This document shows, one piece after another, positions 9,670 to 17,801 of a DNA stretch of 47,306 nt (position 1 is its first letter; the number at the start of each line of letters is the position of its first letter). The notes beneath the pieces were generated by a model that was not told the DNA's origin, did no database searches, and saw nothing but the letters and a program-made list of their open reading frames with translations. Both the position numbers and the translations under genes were made by a program. The DNA is from Clostridiales bacterium. Its GTDB lineage: Bacteria; Bacillota; Clostridia; Saccharofermentanales; Saccharofermentanaceae. The stretch is from contig JAFSPU010000014.1 of assembly GCA_017451265.1 (NCBI GenBank), forward strand, positions 1 to 47,306, given 5' to 3'.

Positions 9670-10371
9670 TTATGCCTGTGCGGCAACAGGTGAAACGATT
9701 ACGTGTCTGTCGGACTCGTCGCCCTCAGAATGAGTTGTTACACCCTCAACATTCTGCAGATAGGAATGAACCATTCTTCTCTCAGCAGGGTTCATGGGCT
9801 CCATTGCAACGGGCTTGCCGTAACGCAGAGCCTTGTTGGCAGCACGGTCAGCGAGGCCTTCGATGATCCTCTCTCTGTGCTTTCTGTAACCGCCTACATC
9901 GAGATGAACGTGTACTCTCTCATCGCTGTGCTTGTTGGCGATAAGATTTGTCATGTATGTGATAGCCTCGAGAGTCTCACCATGGCGTCCGATAGCGGAA
10001 CCGCAGTCACCGCCGGAAACGGAGATGTAAATGGTGTCGTCCTCTCTGTAGGAATCCATGTTGCCGTGAATACCGATGCCGGAAAGAACCTCAGCTACGA
10101 AAGAAACAGCTGCGTCCTCAGCCTCACTTACGGCATCACCCTCATAGTTCTCGTCGTCACCGTAGTAAACGACTTCCTCTTCAGTCTCTTCGACATTAGC
10201 TGTAACCTTAACCTCAGCCTGCTTGCCGAGTCCGAGGAAACCGCCCTCGCTCTCATTGATTACTTCTATAGTAGCCTGATCTTCAGAAACACCGAGCTCC
10301 TCGAGAGCTGCAGCCTTTGCTTCCTCAACAGTCTTGCCTGTCTTAACGATTGACTTTTCCATATTGTCCAC
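9670..10371 (-). CDS. jag: Jag/KhpB RNA-binding protein (Jag-N, KH and R3H domains)
   Basis: An RNA-binding protein tied to cell elongation and division in Firmicutes. Three parts are visible in 233 residues: an N-terminal Jag-N domain (about 1-55, with GFLGLGK), a central acidic linker, a KH domain with its GxxG loop (GRHG, about residue 130) and a C-terminal R3H domain (RRMVHSYL). The start is uncertain: a GTG at 10371 and an ATG at 10362 share a GGAGG/AGGTGG region, and they differ by only three residues. It sits in its standard place between yidC and mnmE. Confidence 0.93.
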   Translation of the reverse strand: MDNMEKSIVKTGKTVEEAKAAALEELGVSEDQATIEVINESEGGFLGLGKQAEVKVTANVEETEEEVVYYGDDENYEGDAVSEAEDAAVSFVAEVLSGIGIHGNMDSYREDDTIYISVSGGDCGSAIGRHGETLEAITYMTNLIANKHSDERVHVHLDVGGYRKHRERIIEGLADRAANKALRYGKPVAMEPMNPAERRMVHSYLQNVEGVTTHSEGDESDRHVIVSPVAAQA

Positions 10372-10385
10372 CTAGCCTCCTGCTA

Positions 10386-11414
10386 TTACTTTTTCTTCTT
10401 ATTCTTCTTGCCGTTGTTCTTACCCTCATCCTGTGAGTGGTCCTTCTTGAACACGGCGGCCTTCTTCTGTTCCATCTCGAGCTTCTTCTGCTCATAGGGC
10501 TTCGTAAACATGAAGTATGTCAGCACCTGAGTAAGGATACCCATAAGTCCGCCGACTACCCAGTACAGACCCATTGCGGCAGGAAGAGTGAATGTCGTGA
10601 AGAGCATAAGCAGCGGCATCATCCACGTCATCATCTTGGTTGTCATCTCAGCCTGGTCTGTAGGAGTCTGACCCTGTCTTGCAGGATTCATCTTCTCTCT
10701 CTTCTTGGCCTCCTGCTGCTCCTTATATCCGGGCTTGAGCCATGTTGCCATCCTCATGGAGAAGATATTGGTGAGGATAACAAGGATCGGGAATAACAGC
10801 AAAGGCAGATATGTCTTGGGATCGGAGATGATCGTAACAGGATTCCATGCAGGTGTCTTTGTAAGATCCATGCCAAGGAAGTGCAGATCAAGAAGCTGAC
10901 CCATACCGATGTAGCCCTTCTTGATACACTCGCTTAAGAAATCACTGTTATTTGTAAGTATCTCGATAAGAGGGATATGCAGTTCAGCCGTAAGTCTCTT
11001 GCTTGTGTTGAGGCCTTCCGAGTTTGCCAGATCGATCATAGCCTGAACCTTCTCCTTAGGTACCTGTGACAGGTAGATCAATGGTCCGGATACGATACGG
11101 TAGATAGGCCAGATAAGGAAGATCTGAATGAAAGGAAGGATACAGCCGGAGAAGCCCATGGCTCCGTTTTCCTGCTGAAGCTTCATTACCTCTTCCTGGT
11201 ACTTCTGCTTATCGTCGCCGTACTTGCGCTGAAGCTCGGCTGTCTTTCCGGAGAGAGCCTGCATCTTGATCATCGACTTCTGAGAAGTGATATTAAGAGG
11301 GATCAGGGCTGCTCTGATAATGATCGTAAGCATGATGATGGCCATACCGTAGTTGCCGAAGAAACCGAACAGGATCCTCGTGAGCCATCCGAAAAATGTG
11401 TAGAGTAATGACAT
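10386..11414 (-). CDS. yidC: membrane protein insertase YidC/Oxa1 family
   Basis: Inserts membrane proteins, alone or with Sec. It has 342 residues with about five membrane helices, no lipobox Cys (unlike Bacillus SpoIIIJ), the conserved groove arginine in the first helix (Arg34, in IIIRAALIPL), a cytoplasmic coiled-coil hairpin (about 55-85) and a very basic Lys-rich C-terminal tail that may bind ribosomes. The ribosome-binding site AGGAGAAG is well placed. It follows yidD by three bases. Confidence 0.95.
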   Translation of the reverse strand: MSLLYTFFGWLTRILFGFFGNYGMAIIMLTIIIRAALIPLNITSQKSMIKMQALSGKTAELQRKYGDDKQKYQEEVMKLQQENGAMGFSGCILPFIQIFLIWPIYRIVSGPLIYLSQVPKEKVQAMIDLANSEGLNTSKRLTAELHIPLIEILTNNSDFLSECIKKGYIGMGQLLDLHFLGMDLTKTPAWNPVTIISDPKTYLPLLLFPILVILTNIFSMRMATWLKPGYKEQQEAKKREKMNPARQGQTPTDQAEMTTKMMTWMMPLLMLFTTFTLPAAMGLYWVVGGLMGILTQVLTYFMFTKPYEQKKLEMEQKKAAVFKKDHSQDEGKNNGKKNKKKK

Positions 11415-11417
11415 AAT

Positions 11418-11642
11418 CTATCTCTTCTCCTTGGTTGGAACCGGATCGTAGCCGCCCTTCGAGAAAGGATTACAGCGTAAAATACGCCATACCCCCATTG
11501 GAAGTCCTTTGACTACTCCGTGATTCTCCAGACATCCTATCATATATTCCGAGCAGGTTGGCTGATACTTGCAGTAAGACTGCATGTTAGGAGAGATGTT
11601 CTTCTGATAAAACCTGACGGCTTTGATCATCGCTCTTCTCAT
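11418..11642 (-). CDS. yidD: membrane protein insertion efficiency factor YidD
   Basis: A 74-residue protein of the YidD family, which assists YidC-dependent insertion. The family's conserved cysteine-rich motif is present ([11 protein letters not shown]) together with [17 protein letters not shown]. Its start lies 56 bases inside the end of rnpA, a common arrangement. The ribosome-binding site (GGAG, about 11 bases upstream) is weak, which fits translational coupling to rnpA. Confidence 0.95.
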   Translation of the reverse strand: MRRAMIKAVRFYQKNISPNMQSYCKYQPTCSEYMIGCLENHGVVKGLPMGVWRILRCNPFSKGGYDPVPTKEKR

Positions 11643-12021
11643 TCTCGACTGCTCCGGGCATTAATACCTTAAGTCTGGACATAAGAACCTCCATCTCGGC
11701 GGATACTTCCGCATAAGACGGCAGTTCATCGACATTACGTAATGTAATAACAATATCATTTCCTTCGCGTATCCGCGGTTCGAGGTGTCGATAGGCCTCG
11801 CGCATAAGGCGTCTTGCTCTGTTTCTGCCCACTGCGCCCATCTGCTTTTTGGAGGCACAGAACCCTACTCTTAAAAGGTCTTCGGGTATGCGTGTATTGT
11901 TATGTTTTAAACCTTTGGGACGGTTGAAGACGTGAACCGTCAGTATCCGTCCCGTTGCGAATGCGGCGCGGCGATACACTCTTGAGAATTCATAATTGAA
12001 TCTTAAGGGTAAAGCCTTCAA
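11587..12021 (-). CDS. rnpA: ribonuclease P protein component
   Basis: The protein subunit of RNase P, which with the catalytic RNA matures the 5' end of tRNAs. The signature RNR motif is present ([14 protein letters not shown]) after an N-terminal FSRVYRR segment. At 144 residues it is longer than the usual 110-120; the extra part is a polar C-terminal tail that overlaps the yidD start. The start is a TTG at 12021, supported by an AGGGG site seven bases upstream and by where the family's N-terminus normally begins. No ATG fits. Confidence 0.93.
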   Translation of the reverse strand: MKALPLRFNYEFSRVYRRAAFATGRILTVHVFNRPKGLKHNNTRIPEDLLRVGFCASKKQMGAVGRNRARRLMREAYRHLEPRIREGNDIVITLRNVDELPSYAEVSAEMEVLMSRLKVLMPGAVENEKSDDQSRQVLSEEHLS

Positions 12022-12044
12022 TTAACGCCCCTTTCACAATAACG

Positions 12045-12068
12045 AAAAAGGACCACAGCCGTGATCCT
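12045..12068 (-). terminator. terminator or attenuator between rpmH and rnpA
   Basis: On the minus strand an eight-base stem (AGGATCAC / GTGGTCCT, one G-T pair) with loop GGCT is followed directly by five T. It begins at the rpmH stop codon. It probably reduces read-through, so that L34 is made in excess over RNase P protein and the downstream genes. Confidence 0.7.
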
Positions 12069-12202
12069 TACGCTGCAAGCTTCTTTCTGCCCTTAAGTCT
12101 TCTTCTCTTAAGAACATCGCGACCGTCACGAGTAGCCATTCTTGCACGGAAACCGTGAACCTTAGCTCTCTGCCTCTTCTTAGGCTGATATGTCATCTTC
12201 AT
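12068..12202 (-). CDS. rpmH: 50S ribosomal protein L34
   Basis: A 44-residue, strongly basic protein of the large ribosomal subunit. The classical L34 pattern is present: [19 protein letters not shown] near the start and a [11 protein letters not shown] tail. The ATG at 12202 has a GGAGG site eight bases upstream. It lies immediately upstream of rnpA, as in nearly all bacteria, and has its own consensus promoter and a partial terminator. In most Firmicutes dnaA would be divergent from it; here it is not. Confidence 0.97.
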   Translation of the reverse strand: MKMTYQPKKRQRAKVHGFRARMATRDGRDVLKRRRLKGRKKLAA

Positions 12203-12262
12203 ATCGCTATTCCTCCATATCTTTCTTATGCATAAGCATACTTTCGCATAAATAGCCTAACG

Positions 12263-12291
12263 ATTATAAACGCGGTTCCCCGAAGTGTCAA
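12263..12291 (-). promoter_or_regulatory. consensus sigma-A promoter of rpmH
   Basis: On the minus strand TTGACA (12286-12291) and TATAAT (12263-12268) are both perfect and separated by exactly 17 bases. Transcription should start near 12256, about 54 bases before the rpmH ATG. This is the likely head of the rpmH to rsmG transcript. Confidence 0.92.
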
Positions 12292-12310
12292 CCGTCAGGA
12301 AATGTTACAT

Positions 12311-13486
12311 TTATCTGATCAGCGGATCGATGATCGAATAAGCATATTCGGCGGCATCAATGAATCCTGTTGCAGGATACTCATCGAGAGAATCGGAATC
12401 CAAACCGAGTCTGAATACCTCAGGCTCGCCGAAGTCATATGCCCAGCAGATCTCATCGCCGCACATGGCATCATCAAATTCATAGTTATTGGTGCCGTCT
12501 GTGAATACGATTACCGCATGGCCGATGTTATTGTCATCAAGCGGGCCGTAATACTCATAAGAGTTGCTGCGCTCATAATAGATAGCAGTCTCGGGCTCGA
12601 AATTGTCGTTATGCATCTCGAACGACAAAACTGCAAGATAAGCCAGAGTATTGGAAAGCTGATTTCTGGTAAGACCCATATTCTCGTACTCAGCAGCACT
12701 TATGAACTGGAAGGTTACAAGTTTTCTGAATGTCTCCCTGTCGAATCTGACCGTCTGGCCGAAATTATCAGTGGTATAAAGCTCATCCTCAAGAGCATCA
12801 CAGATCTCATCGAAGTTAGAGTTGAAGAACTCGAAGTCATCCGGAATGCCGTCTTCATATTCAATTGTGATGCATGACATATCATCATCTACTTCGAAAT
12901 CTGTCCATTCGTTGTCGATCTCAATACGTCCGTTATTCTCGTAGTGCTCTTCCAGGTTATCGAGCTCTTCTGTGAAGTTTTCCATGAACTCTGCGAAGTC
13001 ACCATTCTTGGTTTTCTCGGAAGCTGCCTGAATAGCGGGCCAGCAGACTGCAGCCTCGACTGCGATAAATAATGTAAGAAGACCCGATATAACAAGTCCT
13101 GCGATGGCGAATCCCATGCCCTTCTTATTCTTCTTGGAAGCTGAAATGAGACCCGCAATAGAAAGGATAAGTCCGATGATCGCAGTGAAACCGCAGCAGA
13201 ATATGGATATCAAAGACACAACGAAACCTGCGACGGCAAGTCCGCTGGTCGTAGGATAATCATTACCCATCATAACGGGGTTATAAACAGACTGATCATA
13301 AGTGGGAGCCGCCGTCTGGTATGTAGGCTGATATGTCGTCTGATAAACATTATCAGACGGAGCAGCATACTGCTGTGCAGGCTGGGCGGCGGGCTGCTCT
13401 ACCTGCTCCGGGAACTTGGATCCGCAGTGTGAGCAGAACCTTGTATTGTCTTCACTTGAATTTCCGCAGTAATCACATCTCTTCAT
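12311..13486 (-). CDS. zinc-ribbon, DUF4190-like membrane protein of unknown function
   Basis: A 391-residue protein. An N-terminal zinc ribbon has four cysteines in two CxxC pairs (C4, C7, C18, C21). A Gln/Tyr/Ala-rich flexible stretch follows (about 28-75), then two membrane helices (about 82-145) of the kind grouped as DUF4190, and a long acidic domain (about 150-391) that would lie on the far side of the membrane. I do not recognise the acidic domain. It occupies the spot next to rpmH where dnaA is normally found. No clear terminator separates it from the rpmH promoter. Confidence 0.8.
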   Translation of the reverse strand: MKRCDYCGNSSEDNTRFCSHCGSKFPEQVEQPAAQPAQQYAAPSDNVYQTTYQPTYQTAAPTYDQSVYNPVMMGNDYPTTSGLAVAGFVVSLISIFCCGFTAIIGLILSIAGLISASKKNKKGMGFAIAGLVISGLLTLFIAVEAAVCWPAIQAASEKTKNGDFAEFMENFTEELDNLEEHYENNGRIEIDNEWTDFEVDDDMSCITIEYEDGIPDDFEFFNSNFDEICDALEDELYTTDNFGQTVRFDRETFRKLVTFQFISAAEYENMGLTRNQLSNTLAYLAVLSFEMHNDNFEPETAIYYERSNSYEYYGPLDDNNIGHAVIVFTDGTNNYEFDDAMCGDEICWAYDFGEPEVFRLGLDSDSLDEYPATGFIDAAEYAYSIIDPLIR

Positions 13487-13638
13487 AATCTATCCCTTCC
13501 CTTAAACAAGAACCTTATGGGAATACGTTTTTGAATCCCCACTTCAACAGTATACATAATTGTCGATTTCTTTTCATTCTTTAAGTTTCGTTTTAAGTTC
13601 GCCCTGTAAGATATGCTCAACAACAGGAGGAACATGAG

Positions 13639-14373
13639 ATGAGTCACATTGATGTTTTCAAAAGATATGAATATAAATACCTGCTCGACGTATCCTCGAA
13701 GGCCAAGCTTCTCGAAGTTCTTGACGGACACATGAAGCTCGACGAGTACGGAAGGACGACTATAAGAAACGTTTACTACGATACTCCGGATTACGCTCTC
13801 ATAAGAAAGTCTCTCGAGAAGCCCGTTTATAAGGAGAAGCTTCGCGTCAGATCCTACAGCAAGGTCACAGAGAATGACAACGTGTATGTAGAGATCAAGA
13901 AAAAATACATGGGCATCGTCTACAAAAGAAGAACGGCTGTTAGAGAATATCAGGCGGAAGGCTGGCTCGAGGGCACCTCCCCTCAACCTTATATCTCGCA
14001 GATAGCAGACGAGATCGAGTACTTCAGAAGATTATATAAGGATTTAAGACCTTCCTGCTTCCTTGCCTACGAGCGCGAATCATACTACGCGACGGACGGA
14101 AGCGGTCTAAGACTTACGATGGACGAGAAGATCTTGGGCAGGACCTGCGACATATCGCTTACCGAAGGCGTGTACGGTGACAGGATAATCTCTCCGGGGT
14201 GCACACTTCTAGAACTTAAGACATCAGGCGCCATCCCTTTGTATCTTACGAAATTCCTAAGCGAAAACGACATCGCGCGGACATCATTCTCGAAGTACGG
14301 TTCCTACTACGAGAACAAGATCAGAAAAGCATCCCGCGTAGCAACAATCGAAGGAGGACTTCTTTATGCTTAA
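13639..14373 (+). CDS. VTC-domain polyphosphate polymerase family protein
   Basis: A single-domain protein of 244 residues with the tunnel-domain fold of the yeast vacuolar transporter chaperone, which makes polyphosphate from ATP. Conserved charged strands are visible: RYEYKYLL near the start, KLRVRSY, VEIKKKYMGIVYKRR, LELKTSG and SFSKYG near the end. Family knowledge supports nucleotide/phosphate polymer chemistry, but the activity here is inferred. An AGGAGG site lies eight bases before the ATG. It overlaps the next gene by eight bases, so the two are coupled. This gene type, a DUF4956 membrane protein and a beta-helical lipoprotein often travel together in Clostridia, from memory. Confidence 0.85.
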   Translation: MSHIDVFKRYEYKYLLDVSSKAKLLEVLDGHMKLDEYGRTTIRNVYYDTPDYALIRKSLEKPVYKEKLRVRSYSKVTENDNVYVEIKKKYMGIVYKRRTAVREYQAEGWLEGTSPQPYISQIADEIEYFRRLYKDLRPSCFLAYERESYYATDGSGLRLTMDEKILGRTCDISLTEGVYGDRIISPGCTLLELKTSGAIPLYLTKFLSENDIARTSFSKYGSYYENKIRKASRVATIEGGLLYA

Positions 14374-15010
14374 CACTACGGATTTTATTATATACATTGC
14401 AGTCGCACTCGGGCTCGGCATAGTTATCGCAGCCTCTTACATGTTCAAGACGAAGACGAGCAGATCTTTTCTCGCGACACTGGCTTTGCTTCCCGCTCTT
14501 GTCAGTGTCGTCATCATGATGGTCAACGGCAGCATCGGAGCAGGAGTCGCCGTGGCAGGCACCTTCAGTCTGGTTCGCTTCAGATCCGCTCCCGGCACTG
14601 CCCGCGAGATAACCGCCGTATTCCTGGCGATGGCAACCGGTCTTATCTGCGGTATGGGATATTTCGTATACGCAGGCATCTTCACGGCAATAATCTGCGT
14701 CGCCATGATGCTTCTTAAGGTCACGGGCTTCGGCGACAGCAAGGACGAGAAAGAGCTTCACATCACAATCCCGGAAGACCTGGACTATGAAGGCGTCTTT
14801 GACGAGATTTTCGACAAGTACACATCGGAAAGAAAGCTTATAAGCGTAAAGACCTCCGACATGGGAAGCCTGTTCCGCTTAAAGTACACATTCACACTCA
14901 AAAACGGGATGAGTGAAAAGGATTTCATCGACAAATTAAGAGTGCGTAACGGTAATCTTCCCATCGCCGTATGCGTATCGCAGCTTACCGAATCATCGGC
15001 ACAGCTTTAA
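14366..15010 (+). CDS. DUF4956-like integral membrane protein
   Basis: A 214-residue protein with about four membrane helices in residues 5-130, including a Gly/Ala-rich segment and the conserved patch FSLVRFRSAPGTAREI, followed by a cytoplasmic ferredoxin-like tail (about 130-214). Function unknown. Its eight-base overlap with the VTC-domain gene suggests the two products are made in equal amounts and may form one membrane complex, by analogy to the membrane partners of eukaryotic VTC. That role is inference. Confidence 0.8.
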   Translation: MLNTTDFIIYIAVALGLGIVIAASYMFKTKTSRSFLATLALLPALVSVVIMMVNGSIGAGVAVAGTFSLVRFRSAPGTAREITAVFLAMATGLICGMGYFVYAGIFTAIICVAMMLLKVTGFGDSKDEKELHITIPEDLDYEGVFDEIFDKYTSERKLISVKTSDMGSLFRLKYTFTLKNGMSEKDFIDKLRVRNGNLPIAVCVSQLTESSAQL

Positions 15011-15031
15011 CAAGGAAAGGGGATCACGACC

Positions 15032-16513
15032 ATGAAAAAGATCAGAACCATAGCATTATTCATAGCACTTGTCCTTCTTATGACAGGATGTGCAGAAGCT
15101 TCTTTAACAGCAGATAATACCGTAACTGAGACAACACAGATCTCTTCCGAAGATCTGTATTCAGACCGCGACTTCGAGACCGATTATGACGAATCAGACG
15201 CCGTGCTGATATCATTGACTTCCGATTCCGTCACTATCACGGAAGAAGGAACATATATCGTACAGGGAACTTTGGAAGACGGATCGATAATAATAGACGC
15301 AGGCGACGAGGATAAAGTGCAGCTCATTCTGGACGGATGCTCAATTTCCTCTGCTTCATCAGCGGCAATCTATGTTAAGAATGCGGACAAAGTCTTTATC
15401 ACCACAGCACAAGGAAGCGTAAACACACTTACCAACGTAACAGGATTCGAAGCCGACGAAGAATCCAATATCGACGGTGTCATATTCTCGAAGTCAGACC
15501 TTACTCTTAACGGAGAAGGAATCCTGATCATAAGCTCTTGTGATCACGGTATTGTAGGCAAAGACGATCTTGTCATAACAAGCGGAGAATATGAGATTGA
15601 TTCGACAGGCGACGCTTTACAGGCGAACGATCTTATAGCTATATCAGACGGAACATTCACCATCAATTCGGGCGATGACGCTATCAGGTGCGACGCAGAT
15701 CTTGTGATAGACGGCGGAACAATCGATATATTAAGTTCGAAAGAAGGTCTCGAGGGAAATACGATCACAATTAACGGAGGAGATATTACCCTTGAAGCTT
15801 CCGATGACGGCATCAACGCATCCAGCGAATCGGGAGACACCATGATGTCGGATTCTTCCTGTCAGATCTATATCACAGGAGGAACTGTCAGCATCACGAC
15901 TTACGGCGACGGTATCGACTCGAATGGTGATCTTACGATCACAGGCGGATATATAACAGTCAGCGGTCCCGAGAATTCCGGTAACGGCTCTCTTGATTAT
16001 GCAGGCACAGGCACTATAACGGGCGGTACCATCATCGCGGCCGGCATATCGGGAATGGAAATGAATATGACCGAAGCAACCCAGGGATCCATCCTCGTAT
16101 CTACAGGCAATCAATCCGCGGGAACTGAGATAACAGTGACGGATGCATCCGGCAACGAGATCATAAACTTTACGCCGTCGACATCTTATTCCTGTGTTCT
16201 AATAAGCTCTCCTGAACTTCAGGTCGGGCAAACATACACGATATCATCAGGCTCCTCTTCACAAGATGTCACATTGGGTGATTATATTTATGGTCAATCC
16301 ATGGGATTAGGGGGATTTGGCGGAGGATTCGGCGGCCCCGGCGGACAGATGCCCGACGGACAAATGCCTGATATGTCAGACTTTGACGGGCAGATGCCGT
16401 CTGACTTTAACGGCGAACGTCCCGAACTTCCGGGCTCCGACGGCCAGACTCCTCCCGACTTACCCGAAGGCTTCGACGGTCAGACCCCGCCTGAGCCTCC
16501 CTCGGGGCGTTGA
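15032..16513 (+). CDS. secreted beta-helical lipoprotein, carbohydrate-binding domain (DUF4353, Cthe_2159-like)
   Basis: A 493-residue lipoprotein. The signal peptide ends in the lipobox LMTGC. Residues about 55-400 are a series of degenerate short repeats (ITGG, INGGDIT, DGGTIDI, SDDGINA, GDGIDSNGD) that build a right-handed beta-helix of the type found in the Cthe_2159 family, which binds acidic polysaccharides and calcium. The C-terminus is Gly/Pro/Asp-rich with a repeated DGQMP/DGQTPP unit. It follows the DUF4956 gene by 21 bases in one operon and probably acts at the cell surface. It ends with no gap against the next, convergent gene, and I see no terminator. Confidence 0.83.
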   Translation: MKKIRTIALFIALVLLMTGCAEASLTADNTVTETTQISSEDLYSDRDFETDYDESDAVLISLTSDSVTITEEGTYIVQGTLEDGSIIIDAGDEDKVQLILDGCSISSASSAAIYVKNADKVFITTAQGSVNTLTNVTGFEADEESNIDGVIFSKSDLTLNGEGILIISSCDHGIVGKDDLVITSGEYEIDSTGDALQANDLIAISDGTFTINSGDDAIRCDADLVIDGGTIDILSSKEGLEGNTITINGGDITLEASDDGINASSESGDTMMSDSSCQIYITGGTVSITTYGDGIDSNGDLTITGGYITVSGPENSGNGSLDYAGTGTITGGTIIAAGISGMEMNMTEATQGSILVSTGNQSAGTEITVTDASGNEIINFTPSTSYSCVLISSPELQVGQTYTISSGSSSQDVTLGDYIYGQSMGLGGFGGGFGGPGGQMPDGQMPDMSDFDGQMPSDFNGERPELPGSDGQTPPDLPEGFDGQTPPEPPSGR

Positions 16514-17791
16514 TCAGCCGGCGAGCGCCATAAGCTCTCGCTGGATCTGCGCCGCTGTTTCTTCAAGAGTAGCTTCATCATAGATATACATATCGCTCAG
16601 ATTCTTAAAGATATCCAGGAAATCCGCATTCTCCAGCATGGGATTAATAAGATTCATATTGGCTATATTATCCGATATAAACTCTCCTGCCTCATATTCG
16701 ATTCCGCCGAGCAAACCGTTATCGATAAGAGCCTGCCTGGCAGCCGCACTTACCGGAATTCCCTTCTCTGTTCCCTGAAGGATCGCGAATTCCGGATCGT
16801 TCAAAAGATAGTTCACCAGTCTGCCGCAGGCTTCAGGGTCCCTGCAGTCAATGCTTATGGCATACATCGTCGCAGGTTTGATATACCACTCGCTCTGATC
16901 GTCCAAAGAGATCCTTAAATACTCGCCTATTACTACATTCATTCCGTCATCGATAGCAGGCTGACAGTATCTTAATGAATCGCTGGCCCAACAGACGGTA
17001 CCTGCAACCCTTCCGTCTTCAAGGTCACTGACATTGAAATTATAAAGAGGCATAATTACCCTACGGTCTGTAAGTTCTTTGTAGAATTCCAGGATCATCG
17101 ATATATCTTCTGTTGTTCCTATGTAGGTTCCTTCATCATCAAACAACGTTCTTCCCGTGGTCTGTTCAAACCATGCGTTAAGAAGAAGGAACAAGTGCTT
17201 ATTCACCATACCCAGCACATAGATATCGTCCCGGCTCATTACATCTGCCGCCTCGAACAGATCATCCCACGTCATCGGTATATCAAGTCCGTACGAGGCA
17301 AACATATCAGCATTATAGAACATACAGATCGTATTATAGGCTATGGGAAGTGCATTAAGGTGTCCGTTTCTCATTCCTGTAGCGAGATCTTCCTGAGAAA
17401 ACTGTGACAGGTCGATATACTCTGAAAGCTGATTGATATCATAGTAACCCATACCGTCGGAGGAATACTCTGATAGCCATGCATAATTGATCTGCATTAC
17501 ATCGCAGTTGTTATGGGATGCCATCTGCATCAAATATCTTCTCTCATATCCGTTCCATATACCGTAAGAATGGTTAACGATAATGTCGGGATTATTCTCC
17601 TGGAATAAAGACAACCCCTGCAAAGTGTACTCATGTCTGGGGTCGTTTCCCCACCATGACATTGAGATAACGGCCGACTGCTCCGGGGCACTTATCCTTA
17701 CCTTGGACACATCAGAAGAACATGATGCTATGGGAAGCATAAACATCAACACAGCCATCAAAGAAGAAAAAATCTTAATGTGTCTACGCAT
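16514..17791 (-). CDS. extracellular solute-binding lipoprotein (ABC sugar-binding type, orphan)
   Basis: About 425 residues with a signal peptide ending in the lipobox PIASC and a family-1 solute-binding fold: an early SWWGNDPRHE strand, the NNPDIIV region and a mid-protein FYNADMF/PMTWDDLFEAA segment. I chose the ATG at 17791 because a GAGGT site lies just upstream, it follows the diguanylate cyclase stop by ten bases, and the lipoprotein signal starts there. The open frame runs further upstream only inside that gene. No permease or ATPase gene lies nearby, so this protein may deliver ligand to the sensory domain of the diguanylate cyclase encoded just upstream. That is inference. Confidence 0.85.
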   Translation of the reverse strand: MRRHIKIFSSLMAVLMFMLPIASCSSDVSKVRISAPEQSAVISMSWWGNDPRHEYTLQGLSLFQENNPDIIVNHSYGIWNGYERRYLMQMASHNNCDVMQINYAWLSEYSSDGMGYYDINQLSEYIDLSQFSQEDLATGMRNGHLNALPIAYNTICMFYNADMFASYGLDIPMTWDDLFEAADVMSRDDIYVLGMVNKHLFLLLNAWFEQTTGRTLFDDEGTYIGTTEDISMILEFYKELTDRRVIMPLYNFNVSDLEDGRVAGTVCWASDSLRYCQPAIDDGMNVVIGEYLRISLDDQSEWYIKPATMYAISIDCRDPEACGRLVNYLLNDPEFAILQGTEKGIPVSAAARQALIDNGLLGGIEYEAGEFISDNIANMNLINPMLENADFLDIFKNLSDMYIYDEATLEETAAQIQRELMALAG

Positions 17792-17801
17792 TCGCTTTAC
17801 C

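Noticed and set aside
12203-13638. Search for an origin of replication next to rpmH
   Set aside because: No DnaA-box-like TTATCCACA cluster and no AT-rich unwinding region were seen by eye.
13483-13986. Minus-strand frame of 167 codons across the VTC-domain gene start
   Set aside because: It runs antisense to the VTC gene and through the divergent intergenic region; no start site or domain.
16310-16510. Repeated short units at the end of the beta-helix lipoprotein gene, considered as a CRISPR or minisatellite
   Set aside because: The units are in frame, variable and encode a Gly/Pro/Asp-rich protein tail.
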